Of a DNA stretch of 64,000 nt, positions 8,901-16,484 are shown piece after piece. This stretch comes from RGIG9115 sp045128915 (GTDB lineage: Bacteria; Bacillota; Clostridia; UBA1381). The position numbers were made by a program, and so were the translations under genes. The DNA lies in NCBI GenBank assembly GCA_045128915.1, contig JBGVIT010000022.1, positions 14,999 through 78,998 of the forward strand, given 5' to 3'. The notes under the pieces are model-generated. The model saw only the letters and a program-made list of their open reading frames with translations, made no database searches and was not told the origin of the DNA. Position 1 is the first letter of the stretch; each line of letters opens with the position of its first letter.

Positions 8901-9907
8901 TCAACAGTGCGAAAGCACGTGTCGATGGGGGAGAAGTGCTTGATAGTGAGGTATGGAATGTAGCTACTACCACCAACTATGCAACTGCCGGCGCAACTCT
9001 TTATTCAGTAGCCTGGGCGCTCAGACAAATGGGTGCTATTGAAGACGACGTTCCCATTGGACTTGTAAAATCAGCCCGTGGTGCATCAAGCATCACCAGA
9101 TGGATGTCAAAGGATGATGTAACAAAAGCTGAATACGGATATGATGATGACTATATTAATTCTGTGGGTGATACAAACGGAATTCGTCCGTCAGATGCAT
9201 ATTATGCAATGGCGCAATCTGTTGTACCATATACATTCAGAGCAGCGCTTTGGTATCAGGGTGAGGCTGACTGTGGAGATGCCAACTATGACAAAATGGC
9301 AAGAGATATGATAAATCAGATGCGCAAGGACTTCGGATATGATATTCCATATTATATAGTACAGCTTCCCGGATACGGTGCATATAAGGATTGGGCAATG
9401 TTCAGACCTGTTCAATGGAATATTCAAAATCTTGTAGATGATGCTCATATAGTAGTAACTAATGATACAGGACAGTCTAATGACATCCATCCCACAGATA
9501 AGGATGTTGTGGCAAAGAGAATAGCAAGACATATTATGAAGAATCTTTATAATATGAATAATATTGCTTACTCAGGACCGGTTTACAAATCAGCATCAGT
9601 AAACGGAAATACAGTAACAGTTGAATTTGATTTTGTAAATGACGGACTTCATGGTGGACTTTGCTCGCTTAATTCAGACGGTACACTTCCTGAATTTGAG
9701 CTTTCAGCAGACGGAGAAACATGGCACAAAGCAACTGCAAGCATATCGGGCGACACAGTTATCCTGACTTCAGGTTCTGTATCATCTCCGACTCATGTAA
9801 GATTTGGTTGGATTGACGGAATTGTAAAGAGTCTTGCAAATCAATCTACCGATGCTTTGGGAACAGTTAAGTTGCCGTTGGCACCGTTCAGCGAGAAGAT
9901 TAATTAA
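5951..9907 (+). CDS. Large secreted protein with LamG-like repeats and a sialate O-acetylesterase-type SGNH domain
   Basis: This is a 1318-residue exported protein with a signal peptide at residues 1-29 (KRKSLSIVLALAVVFSMLP, cleavage near DAAS). Three similar jelly-roll/LamG-like segments follow at about 40-237, 245-440 and 455-645; each begins with a DDFN/FDGG-type strand and ends in an IDNVVV or FDNVKV strand. An Ig-like segment lies at about 660-850. The C-terminal part resembles sialate O-acetylesterases: it starts PTIFSDYMVLQR, has the nucleophile block GQSNM (S954), ALWYQGEAD, and DIHP (D1178, H1180). The likely role is deacetylating a complex glycan outside the cell, with the repeats binding carbohydrate. 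Substrate (sialic acid, pectin or xylan acetyl groups) cannot be told from sequence. There is no obvious sortase or SLH anchor. Confidence 0.85.
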   Translation: MKRKSLSIVLALAVVFSMLPVSMMTVDAASINTLFAQASSTDRNIISETFDAQNTTISSLGITKVGETEGEASFAEIVQGPAGASGKALHLKREQGYNVSTFFYMPLGEKVTSGILTVEYDLYAPTDNLILGAVCNQSWPPAVVTKITPTIQPYDGNGAVDKKVAPDKTKWHDIKFEINTSTSKYSMFVDGVSYCTDYSYRSANYNLNNTGISDLAFWLCNGSDIEVEAYIDNVVVSHKTPGSWVKAIDDDFNNGISSSWTMIKSGSDDVVAAGKTGDSDKNKVVKIGDKNLGDFDGIQQSFASTSGQILFSVDYQITEYNVRSFNVSFDGKNKAGNTVYNAISFITEFPKIYYYTTFFGATKAKDIKSGINSGAWQNIKLLLNIPDNSYSIWHNDAYVTTAPFRYMPDVESIHNIKIGGSPRTWTSALQPLYFDNVKVYTIDTKTPVPVTSGSTELTFDGGTKGEIPQGITGNSNTVLAGRTGDDDKNLALKISSLSDKENAATFSFAPETENVDVSFDFNVPSGLTATTACRFTLFDTKGNRAMSVSIYDGRIYCIGTDATTGGNSEQWLLADDNFKTNEWHSLDFHIDIKEGTFTAEINNKLLPNTYTIRNKNIVKDLASGYFSAWSHGDGSPYSVMIDNVVVTGGSEQDLTNYGLMHLVVPSGVTIDRDKNIVYSAPVGKTVGEFYNTISCRTIGSEIVIADSSGNEKNDNDILEDYDTIIISHDNIEEGNVYTISPLYEIKLRGIIVGNNEFFEASNVNIPGTAKIGAFIYNYTTSAKTVTAYASVLGGKMYDADRQYGIEVPANTSKYIEFEVDIPDNLSDAELKIMAWDEGNGMAPLCNYKSKFLETSQTISMPTIFSDYMVLQRNSDVNIFGMAPSGYTVSAKYGDGAAVTSTAVNGEFLVKLPMGDASTTEKDLVVAVSDGTDVVKTFTYSHVVVGDVFYGSGQSNMEMKLSNFAGLSSRVTYEPNIRFFDVASLNSAKARVDGGEVLDSEVWNVATTTNYATAGATLYSVAWALRQMGAIEDDVPIGLVKSARGASSITRWMSKDDVTKAEYGYDDDYINSVGDTNGIRPSDAYYAMAQSVVPYTFRAALWYQGEADCGDANYDKMARDMINQMRKDFGYDIPYYIVQLPGYGAYKDWAMFRPVQWNIQNLVDDAHIVVTNDTGQSNDIHPTDKDVVAKRIARHIMKNLYNMNNIAYSGPVYKSASVNGNTVTVEFDFVNDGLHGGLCSLNSDGTLPEFELSADGETWHKATASISGDTVILTSGSVSSPTHVRFGWIDGIVKSLANQSTDALGTVKLPLAPFSEKIN

Positions 9908-9913
9908 AAGATT

Positions 9914-9949
9914 CCTGCTTTCGCAATATGCGAAAGCAGGATTTTTTTT
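9914..9949 (+). terminator. Terminator of the esterase gene
   Basis: CCTGCTTTCGCA pairs perfectly with TGCGAAAGCAGG around ATA and is followed by A and eight T. Confidence 0.95.
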
Positions 9950-10030
9950 AGTTTTCTGCCTGATTTTCTGTGGTTTTTATTGGTTTTTCAGGAAAATGTT
10001 AAAAAAACGTAATATTTTTCTTTAAATGTG

Positions 10031-10059
10031 TTGACTTTTTCTTTGTTTTGTTTTATAAT
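10031..10059 (+). promoter_or_regulatory. Sigma-A promoter of the glycyl radical enzyme operon
   Basis: TTGACT at 10031-10036, 17-bp spacer, TATAAT at 10054-10059. The spacer is TTTGTTTTG-rich, and further TTTGTTT copies lie just downstream; the same motif in the other orientation occurs at the second microcompartment promoter. A second TGC-TATAAT at 10091-10099 could be an additional start. Confidence 0.8.
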
Positions 10060-10138
10060 TATATGTGTATGTTTTTGTTTAGTTTAAAAATGCTATAATG
10101 CATTGCTAAAAATTAAATTGAAAGGCAGTTGCGATTGT

Positions 10139-12661
10139 ATGGAAAAGTATTACAGTCAGCCTGTTGCCAAGAGTCAGAGAATTGATAAGCTCAAGGACGC
10201 TCTTTTCCAAGAGAAACCAAGACTTGAGGCAGACAGAGTTGTTATTCTTACTGAGTCCTATCAGAAAAGCGAAAACGAACCAATGATAAAAAGACGAGCT
10301 CATGCATTTCGTGATATTTGCGAAAAGCTTCCTATTACTATACGTGATAATGAGCTTATTGTTGGTTCTAACTCAATAAGACCGAGAAGTTGTCAGATTT
10401 ATCCGGAATTTTCTTTTGAATGGCTGGAAACTGAATACGACACTATCGAAACAAGAAGTGCCGATCCATTCTATATCTCGGATGAAACCAAGCAAAAGCT
10501 GAAGCAGTATCTTCCTTATTGGAAAGGCAAGACCACCAGCGAGCTTGCAGCATCCTATATGGCTCCTGAAACTCTTACTGCTATGGAGCATAATATCTTT
10601 ACTCCGGGTAACTACTACTATAACGGTGTAGGACATCTTACAGTTAAATATGATGAAGTAATCAAAATAGGTTTTTCAGGAATTATTGCAAAGGCAAAAG
10701 AGGCTCTTTCAAAATGCAAAAAGGGCGACAGCGACTATGTTCAGCGCTGTGCCTTCCTTGAAAGCGTGATAGAGTCCTGCAACGCTGCAATTACATATGC
10801 AAAAAGATATGCGGCGCTTGCTGAAGCAAAAGCAGAAAAATGTACCGATCCCGTCAGAAAGGAAGAGCTTCTGCAGATTTCAAGAAACTGCCGCAGAGTT
10901 CCTGAATTCGGGGCACAAAGCTTCTACGAAGCTTGTCAGTCTTTCTGGTTTGTACAGCTTCTTATTCAGACGGAAAGTAACGGTCACTCTATTTCACCCG
11001 GCCGTTTTGACCAATATATGTACCCCTACTACAAAAACGACCTTGACAGAGGCGTTATTACAAGAGAGCAGGCTCAGGAATATATTGACTGTATCTGGAT
11101 AAAGCTCAACGACGTAACAAAGGTTCGTGATTGGGCATCAGCAGAAGGCTTTGCAGGCTACGGAACATTCCAGAACCTTATTGTAGGCGGTCAGGATATG
11201 TACGGAACAGACGTAACAAACGACCTTTCGTTCATGTGTATTACAGCTTCAATGCACGTAATGCTCCCCCAGCCGTCACTTTCTATGAGAGTATGGAACC
11301 AGACACCTTATGAGCTTATGGTTCATGCGGCTAATCTTACCAAAACCGGTATAGGACTCCCTGCATACTACAACGATGAGGTTATAATTCCTGCACTTCA
11401 GAACAGAGGTTTAACCATAGAAGATGCAAGACAGTACAATATAATCGGATGCGTTGAGCCTCAGAAGTCAGGAAAAACTGACGGCTGGCACGATGCGGCG
11501 TTCTTTAATATGTGCAGACCTCTTGAGCTTGTGTTCTCAAACGGTGTTGACAACGGAAAGCAAATCAGCGTTCAGACCGGCGATGTAACACAGATGTCAA
11601 CCTTTGAAGAATTCTATGATGCTTATAAAAAGCACACAGAATACATGATAGAGCTTATGGTAAATGCGGATAATGCAATCGACATGGCGCACGCAGAAAG
11701 ATGCCCCCTTCCGTTCTTGTCATCAATGGTTGATGATTGTATAGGAAAAGGAAAATCTGTTCAGGAGGGCGGTGCGGTTTATAACTTTACCGGTCCTCAG
11801 GGATTTGGCGTAGCTAACATGGCAGATTCATTGTATGCAGTGAAAAAGCTTGTATTTGATGAAAAGAAAATAACAATGAGCGAGCTTAAAGCCGCTTTGG
11901 AAAATAACTTTGGCGGCGGCAGCATGAGTCAGGACGATGCAATCAAGGCTACTGCTGCAATAGTTAAGCAGCTAAAAGAAAACGGCATTGATGCAACAGA
12001 CAGTCAGATTAAAGCTGTATATGATAAGGTAATGGCAACAGCAGGCGGAAGCGGAAGCTATTCAAGAATTCGTGATATGATACTTGAAATTCCTAAGTTT
12101 GGAAACGATGTTCCTGAGGTTGATGCTTTTGCAAGAGATGTAGCTTATACATATACAAAGCCATTGGAAAAATACACTAACCCAAGAGGCGGAAGATATC
12201 AGGCAGGTCTTTATCCCGTTTCTGCCAATGTTCCTCTGGGCGCGCAGACCGGCGCAACACCTGACGGAAGATATGCATATACTCCTGTGGCAGACGGCGT
12301 AAGTCCTACTGCTGGAAGAGATGTAAGCGGTCCTACTGCTGCGGCAAACTCAGTTTCGAAGCTTGACCACTACATTGCATCAAACGGAACTTTGTTCAAT
12401 ATGAAATTCCATCCGTCAGCACTTGAAGGCGCATCAGGAATTGACAGCTTCATAAATCTCATTAGAGGATACTTCGACCAGAAGGGAAGCCATATGCAGT
12501 TTAACGTAGTAAGCCGCGAAACCCTTATTGATGCACAGAAGAATCCTGAGAAATATAAGAGTCTGGTTGTAAGAGTTGCAGGATACAGCGCACTGTTTAC
12601 AACTCTTTCAAAATCTCTTCAGGACGATATTATCAACAGAACAGAACAACAAGGTTTCTGA
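10139..12661 (+). CDS. Glycyl radical diol dehydratase (B12-independent propanediol dehydratase)
   Basis: The 840-residue enzyme belongs to the glycyl radical family. The thiyl cysteine lies in IIGCVEPQ (C438) and the glycyl radical site in RVAGYSA (G815), 25 residues from the end. Family members with GCVEP include glycerol/propanediol dehydratases and choline TMA-lyase. The neighbouring aldolase, PduP and PduL support 1,2-propanediol dehydration to propionaldehyde. I chose the ATG at 10139 behind AAAGG at 10121-10125; the open frame continues back to a TTG at 10103. No N-terminal encapsulation helix is obvious. The activating enzyme follows 25 bases downstream. TMA-lyase is the alternative but is unlikely given the aldolase. 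Confidence 0.9.
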   Translation: MEKYYSQPVAKSQRIDKLKDALFQEKPRLEADRVVILTESYQKSENEPMIKRRAHAFRDICEKLPITIRDNELIVGSNSIRPRSCQIYPEFSFEWLETEYDTIETRSADPFYISDETKQKLKQYLPYWKGKTTSELAASYMAPETLTAMEHNIFTPGNYYYNGVGHLTVKYDEVIKIGFSGIIAKAKEALSKCKKGDSDYVQRCAFLESVIESCNAAITYAKRYAALAEAKAEKCTDPVRKEELLQISRNCRRVPEFGAQSFYEACQSFWFVQLLIQTESNGHSISPGRFDQYMYPYYKNDLDRGVITREQAQEYIDCIWIKLNDVTKVRDWASAEGFAGYGTFQNLIVGGQDMYGTDVTNDLSFMCITASMHVMLPQPSLSMRVWNQTPYELMVHAANLTKTGIGLPAYYNDEVIIPALQNRGLTIEDARQYNIIGCVEPQKSGKTDGWHDAAFFNMCRPLELVFSNGVDNGKQISVQTGDVTQMSTFEEFYDAYKKHTEYMIELMVNADNAIDMAHAERCPLPFLSSMVDDCIGKGKSVQEGGAVYNFTGPQGFGVANMADSLYAVKKLVFDEKKITMSELKAALENNFGGGSMSQDDAIKATAAIVKQLKENGIDATDSQIKAVYDKVMATAGGSGSYSRIRDMILEIPKFGNDVPEVDAFARDVAYTYTKPLEKYTNPRGGRYQAGLYPVSANVPLGAQTGATPDGRYAYTPVADGVSPTAGRDVSGPTAAANSVSKLDHYIASNGTLFNMKFHPSALEGASGIDSFINLIRGYFDQKGSHMQFNVVSRETLIDAQKNPEKYKSLVVRVAGYSALFTTLSKSLQDDIINRTEQQGF

Positions 12662-12686
12662 TACTGTATAGGAAAGGAAACCGGAT

Positions 12687-13469
12687 ATGGAATATTTAAA
12701 TACAAAAGGCAGGATTTTTGATATTCAAAGGTTTTCTGTTCATGACGGTCCGGGGATAAGAACAATAGTTTTCCTCAAAGGCTGCAGACTCAGATGCAGA
12801 TGGTGCTGCAATCCTGAATCTCAAAGCTACGAGATTGAAACCATGACCACCGGCGGCAAAACAAAGATTATCGGAAAAGACGTTACCGTAGGTGAAATGC
12901 TTGAGGTAATCAGCCGTGACCGAATCTATTACAGACGGTCAGGCGGCGGCTTAACCTTGTCCGGCGGCGAAAGCTTCTGCCAGCCTGAGTTTGCTACTGC
13001 ATTGCTTCGGGCGGCAAAGGAGTCCGGAATTAACACAGCTATTGAAACCACATCATGTGTTCCTTACGAGACTATATCAAAAGCACTTCCGTATATTGAT
13101 TATTATCTTATGGATATAAAGCATATGGACGGAGCAAAGCACAAGGAATTTACGGGTGTTTCCAATGAAAGAATGCTCGAAAATGCAAAGAGGCTTGCAA
13201 AGGAAGCTAATGATTTTACGGTCAGAGTTCCCGTAATACCGGGATTTAATGACACAGATGGGGAAATACGTGCTATCAGCGAGTTTGCCGCATCAATCGG
13301 TGCAAAGAAGCTTCATCTTTTGCCGTATCACCGATTAGGCAAGGATAAGTATGACGGTCTTGGAAGAGAATACCTCATGGGCGATGTTCCGCTTCATACC
13401 AAGGAGCAGATAGATGCTTTAAAGGCTGTTGCAGAAAAGTCCGGTATAAAAATTGAGATAGGTGGATAA
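12687..13469 (+). CDS. Glycyl radical enzyme activase (radical SAM), short form
   Basis: This 260-residue enzyme installs the glycyl radical on the preceding dehydratase using S-adenosylmethionine. The radical SAM motif CRLRCRWC lies near residues 33-40, followed by CNPESQS and LSGGE. Activases of diol dehydratases usually carry an insert of about 50-60 residues with two extra [4Fe-4S] clusters directly after the CNPESQ segment. Here the sequence runs from CNPESQ to the TVGEMLEVI helix with no cysteine cluster. The size therefore resembles pyruvate formate-lyase activase. It shares the operon with the dehydratase. Confidence 0.9.
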   Translation: MEYLNTKGRIFDIQRFSVHDGPGIRTIVFLKGCRLRCRWCCNPESQSYEIETMTTGGKTKIIGKDVTVGEMLEVISRDRIYYRRSGGGLTLSGGESFCQPEFATALLRAAKESGINTAIETTSCVPYETISKALPYIDYYLMDIKHMDGAKHKEFTGVSNERMLENAKRLAKEANDFTVRVPVIPGFNDTDGEIRAISEFAASIGAKKLHLLPYHRLGKDKYDGLGREYLMGDVPLHTKEQIDALKAVAEKSGIKIEIGG

Positions 13470-13533
13470 CTTTTGTTTGTTATAAAGCCACAAACCTTAG
13501 TGAACATGAGCCTGATTTAGTGCGAAATCACCA

Positions 13534-13573
13534 AAAACAAAGAAAAACAAAAATAAAAACAAAAAAAACAAAG
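13534..13573 (+). promoter_or_regulatory. Phased A-tracts / AAAACAAA repeats upstream of the microcompartment promoter
   Basis: Four copies of AAAACAAA(A/G) have their C at 13538, 13548, 13560 and 13569, an average spacing of about 10.3 bp. This is in phase with the DNA helix. They end 8 bp before the -35 box, and further AAACAAAA copies follow the -10 (13618-13632). Such DNA could be curved, act as an UP element, or be a repeated DeoR-family operator. Confidence 0.55.
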
Positions 13574-13581
13574 AATATTTG

Positions 13582-13610
13582 TTGACAAAGTTAAGTAATT
13601 GTTGTATAAT
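13582..13610 (+). promoter_or_regulatory. Perfect-consensus sigma-A promoter of the main microcompartment operon
   Basis: TTGACA at 13582-13587, 17-bp spacer, TATAAT at 13605-13610. Both hexamers match consensus. It would drive aldolase through pduL (13672-21830). Confidence 0.9.
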
Positions 13611-13671
13611 TAGTTTGAAACAAAACAAAAACAACAATACCAATAAAAAATTTAAAAAAGGAGACGTTACT

Positions 13672-14466
13672 ATGATATCGGAATACGAAATCAAAAAACA
13701 AATCTGTGAAATCGGTAAGAGAATTTACAACAGAGGTATGGTTGCTGCAAACGACGGTAACATTTCTGTCAAGATTTCCGATAATGAATTCCTTTGCACA
13801 CCTACCGGTGTAAGTAAGGGCTTCATGACACCGGAGTATATCTGTAAGATTGACAGAACCGGTAAGGTAATCCAGGCAAACCCCGGATTCAAGCCTTCAT
13901 CAGAAATCAAGATGCATCTTCGTGTGTATGATAAGAGGCCTGATGTAAATGCTGTTGTTCATGCTCATCCGTCATATGCAACAAGCTTTGCTATTGCCGG
14001 AATACCCCTTACTCAGCCTATCATGCCTGAAGCTGTTATAGCTCTCGGCTGTGTACCCATCGCTGAGTACGGCACACCTTCAACAGAAGAAATCCCCGAT
14101 GCAGTTGAGAAGTATCTTCCTTATTATGATGCAGTGCTTCTTGAAAGTCACGGCGCTCTTACATATTCAGATTCACTTCTTGCAGCATATCACAAGATGG
14201 AATCAGTAGAATTCTACGCAGAGCTTCTTTATAAAGCAAGACAGCTTGGCGGTCCTAAGGAATTCTCACCTGATCAGGTTGAAAAGCTTTACGAAATCAG
14301 AAGACAGTTCGGCATGACAGGTAAGCATCCTGCAAACCTCTGTCAGAACAAGGCAAACGGTTGTCATAGCTGTAAGGGTAACTGCGGCGGACATAATCAT
14401 GGCGGTTCAAAGGACGAACTCATTGAAAAGATTACAAAGCAGGTTATAGCTCAGCTTAACAAATAA
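13672..14466 (+). CDS. Class II aldolase (fuculose/rhamnulose-1-phosphate type) with Cys/His-rich linker and C-terminal encapsulation peptide
   Basis: The 264-residue protein is a zinc class II aldolase. The zinc ligands are in HAHPSYATSF and ESHG, and the catalytic glutamate is in PSSEIKMH. It would split L-fuculose- or L-rhamnulose-1-phosphate into dihydroxyacetone phosphate and lactaldehyde. Residues about 222-245 form a linker with four cysteines (224, 231, 234, 238) and His 232, 241 and 243. An amphipathic helix (SKDELIEKITKQVIAQLNK, 246-264) typical of microcompartment targeting peptides closes the protein. The ATG at 13672 follows AAAAAGGAG. It is the first gene behind the strong promoter. 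Aldolases with such tails mark the fucose/rhamnose type of glycyl radical microcompartment. Confidence 0.9.
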   Translation: MISEYEIKKQICEIGKRIYNRGMVAANDGNISVKISDNEFLCTPTGVSKGFMTPEYICKIDRTGKVIQANPGFKPSSEIKMHLRVYDKRPDVNAVVHAHPSYATSFAIAGIPLTQPIMPEAVIALGCVPIAEYGTPSTEEIPDAVEKYLPYYDAVLLESHGALTYSDSLLAAYHKMESVEFYAELLYKARQLGGPKEFSPDQVEKLYEIRRQFGMTGKHPANLCQNKANGCHSCKGNCGGHNHGGSKDELIEKITKQVIAQLNK

Positions 14467-14468
14467 TT

Positions 14469-14936
14469 ATGAATGAGAATTTAATTAAGCAAATAGTTAA
14501 GGCAGCTCTTGATGAAAGCTCCTGCACAATGACGCTGGAGCTTGCCAAAAAGGTTGCAAAAGCCGTTGAAGACAAGGCTGTGGAAATGGGACTCAATATT
14601 GTAGTTTCTGTCTCCGATGCAGCTGCCCGTCCTGTGCTTACTGAGGTCATGGACGGAGCGTATATAGCAAGCTATGACGTGGCTTTCAACAAAGCCTATA
14701 CAGTTGTAGCGCTTAAGATGCCTACAATAGAGCTTAAAGGACTCAGTCAGCCCGGACAGTCTCTTTACGGCATACAGTTTACCAACGGCGGTAAGATAGT
14801 TATTTTCGGCGGAGGCGATCCGCTAAAAATAGGCGATAAAATAGTCGGCGGACTTGGAGTCAGCGGCGGAAGTGAGGATCAAGATACATTCTTGTCAGCC
14901 TACGGCGCTGAATACTTCAAGAAGCTGATACAGTAG
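14469..14936 (+). CDS. GlcG/HbpS-like (PduO C-terminal domain-like) protein with N-terminal targeting helix
   Basis: The 155-residue protein matches the GlcG/HbpS/DUF336 fold. Examples are MTLELAKKVAKAVEDKAVEMG, VVSVSDAAARPVL, and the C-terminal IVIFGGGDPLKIGDKIVGGLGVSGG. This domain also forms the C-terminal half of PduO. The N terminus NENLIKQIVKAALDE is amphipathic and looks like an encapsulation peptide. The role in microcompartments is not established; it may bind heme, flavin or a corrinoid-like ligand. It starts 2 bases after the aldolase stop with no clear ribosome site, so translation is probably coupled. Confidence 0.8.
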   Translation: MNENLIKQIVKAALDESSCTMTLELAKKVAKAVEDKAVEMGLNIVVSVSDAAARPVLTEVMDGAYIASYDVAFNKAYTVVALKMPTIELKGLSQPGQSLYGIQFTNGGKIVIFGGGDPLKIGDKIVGGLGVSGGSEDQDTFLSAYGAEYFKKLIQ

Positions 14937-14951
14937 AGGAGTTGAAGCAGT

Positions 14952-16154
14952 TTGAATCCAAACGATATTGAACAGATTGTAAAGCAGGTTCTTGCCGATT
15001 TACAAGGCAGCTCTGCTCCGGCATCAAAGCCGGCTGCTTCTGTACCGGCAACAAGCCGTGTTGCAATGCTCACATCACTTGAGCATTATGACATCAAAGA
15101 GTTTCCTATTCCGGAGCTTGGCGATGACGACATACTCGTAAGAGTTGAAGGTTGCGGTGTTTGCGGTACGGACGCACACGAGTTCAAAAGAGATCCATTC
15201 GGTCTTATTCCTGTAGTTCTCGGACACGAGGGAACAGGTGAAATCGTGAAAATGGGTAAAAACGTCAAGAAAGACAGCGCAGGCAAAGACCTCCACGTTG
15301 GTGATAAGGTTGTTACATGCTGTATCTTCTCGGACGATCCCGACATTGAAATGTTTGACCTGAACAAGAAAAATGTTGGTGCAGCAGAGGTTTACGGACT
15401 TCTTCCTGATGACGACAAGCATCTTAACGGATGGTTCGGCGATTACATACTTGTACGCGGCGGTTCAACAATATTTAACGTAAGCGATCTCGACCTTGAC
15501 AGTCGTATCCTTATTGAGCCATGCGCTGTACTTATCCATGCAGTTGAAAGAGCTAAGACAACCGGAATTTTAAAGTTTAATTCTCGTGTTGTAGTTCAGG
15601 GCTGCGGACCTATCGGTCTTATTTGTATAGCTGTTCTCAGAACTATGGGAATTGAGAATATAACAGCTGTTGACGGCGAAGCTAAGCGTCTTGAATTTGC
15701 AAAGAGAATGGGCGCAGATAAGTCAGTCAACTTCAAGGATCACAATGGCATTGAGGCTCTCACAGATGCAGTTAAGGCATCATTTGACGGCCACCTTGCA
15801 GATTTTGCGTTCCAATGCACAGGTTCACCTGTTGCACACAGCAATATTTATAAGTTCATCAGAAACGGCGGCGGTCTTTGCGAGCTTGGTTTCTTCATCA
15901 ACGGTGGCGATGCCACAATTAATCCCCATTTTGATATTTGTTCAAAGGAGATTACAACCGTTGGTTCATGGGTTTACACACTTCGTGATTATGCGACAAC
16001 GTTTGATTTCCTCAAGCGTGCTCAGGGTATCGGACTTCCCCTTAAGGAGCTTATTACCCACAGATATCCGCTTTCACAGATTAATGAAGCCCATCAGACA
16101 AATCTTAAAATGGAAGGTCTTAAGATTGCAATAATCGCAGACGATCTTCTTTAA
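14952..16154 (+). CDS. Zinc-type alcohol dehydrogenase with N-terminal encapsulation peptide
   Basis: The 400-residue medium-chain dehydrogenase starts at TTG 14952 behind GAGGAG. This start includes the targeting helix NPNDIEQIVKQVLADLQ and an Ala/Pro/Ser linker. Catalytic zinc residues are in GCGVCGTDAHE and LGHEGTGEIV; the Rossmann motif is VVQGCGPIGLI. The four closely spaced cysteines of a structural zinc site are not visible after GHEG. In the pathway it could reduce lactaldehyde to propanediol or propionaldehyde to propanol, regenerating NAD+ in the shell. The usual partner in cobalamin Pdu systems is an iron-type enzyme (PduQ), so this is a different solution. Confidence 0.85.
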   Translation: MNPNDIEQIVKQVLADLQGSSAPASKPAASVPATSRVAMLTSLEHYDIKEFPIPELGDDDILVRVEGCGVCGTDAHEFKRDPFGLIPVVLGHEGTGEIVKMGKNVKKDSAGKDLHVGDKVVTCCIFSDDPDIEMFDLNKKNVGAAEVYGLLPDDDKHLNGWFGDYILVRGGSTIFNVSDLDLDSRILIEPCAVLIHAVERAKTTGILKFNSRVVVQGCGPIGLICIAVLRTMGIENITAVDGEAKRLEFAKRMGADKSVNFKDHNGIEALTDAVKASFDGHLADFAFQCTGSPVAHSNIYKFIRNGGGLCELGFFINGGDATINPHFDICSKEITTVGSWVYTLRDYATTFDFLKRAQGIGLPLKELITHRYPLSQINEAHQTNLKMEGLKIAIIADDLL

Positions 16155-16187
16155 TAAAAAGTAAATAATTTTTAGGAGGAAATAAAA

Positions 16188-16466
16188 ATGGCACAGGAAG
16201 CACTTGGTATGATTGAAACAAGAGGTTTGGTAGCATCAGTTGAGGCTGCTGACGCAATGGTAAAGGCTGCAGAGGTTGTACTTGTCGGAACAGAGAAGAT
16301 AGGTTCAGGACTCGTAAGCGTAATGGTAAGAGGCGATGTAGGCGCTGTTAAGGCTGCTACAGAAGCCGGTGCTGCAGCTGCTACAAAGCTCGGCGAGCTT
16401 GTTGCTGTACACGTAATACCCAGACCCCACGATGATGTTGAGAAGATTTTGCCTACACTCAAATAA
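16188..16466 (+). CDS. BMC-H hexameric shell protein, copy 1
   Basis: This 92-residue single-BMC-domain protein is of the PduA/PduJ type. It starts AQEALGMIETRGLVA, has VGTEKIGSGLVSVMVRGDVG around the pore, and ends VIPRPHDDVEKILP. It forms the hexagonal facets of the shell. AGGAGG precedes the ATG. It is a near-duplicate of the core of the next gene, with a 35-bp identical stretch. Confidence 0.95.
   Translation: MAQEALGMIETRGLVASVEAADAMVKAAEVVLVGTEKIGSGLVSVMVRGDVGAVKAATEAGAAAATKLGELVAVHVIPRPHDDVEKILPTLK
16302..16336 (+). repeat. 35-bp sequence repeated exactly in the next BMC-H gene (16707-16741)
   Basis: The stretch encoding SGLVSVMVRG is identical at the nucleotide level in both BMC-H genes, in frame. 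Surrounding codons differ at wobble positions. This indicates a tandem duplication with strong selection or gene conversion in this block. Confidence 0.75.
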
Positions 16467-16484
16467 TCAACAAAGGGTGATTTT

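Noticed and set aside
9191..9532. 113-codon open frame antisense to the esterase domain
   Set aside because: It overlaps the conserved SGNH catalytic region and has no independent support.
10139..12661. Choline trimethylamine-lyase
   Set aside because: The GCVEP motif is shared, but the aldolase with encapsulation peptide, the PduS/PduT/PduP/PduL set and the absence of other choline genes favour a diol dehydratase.
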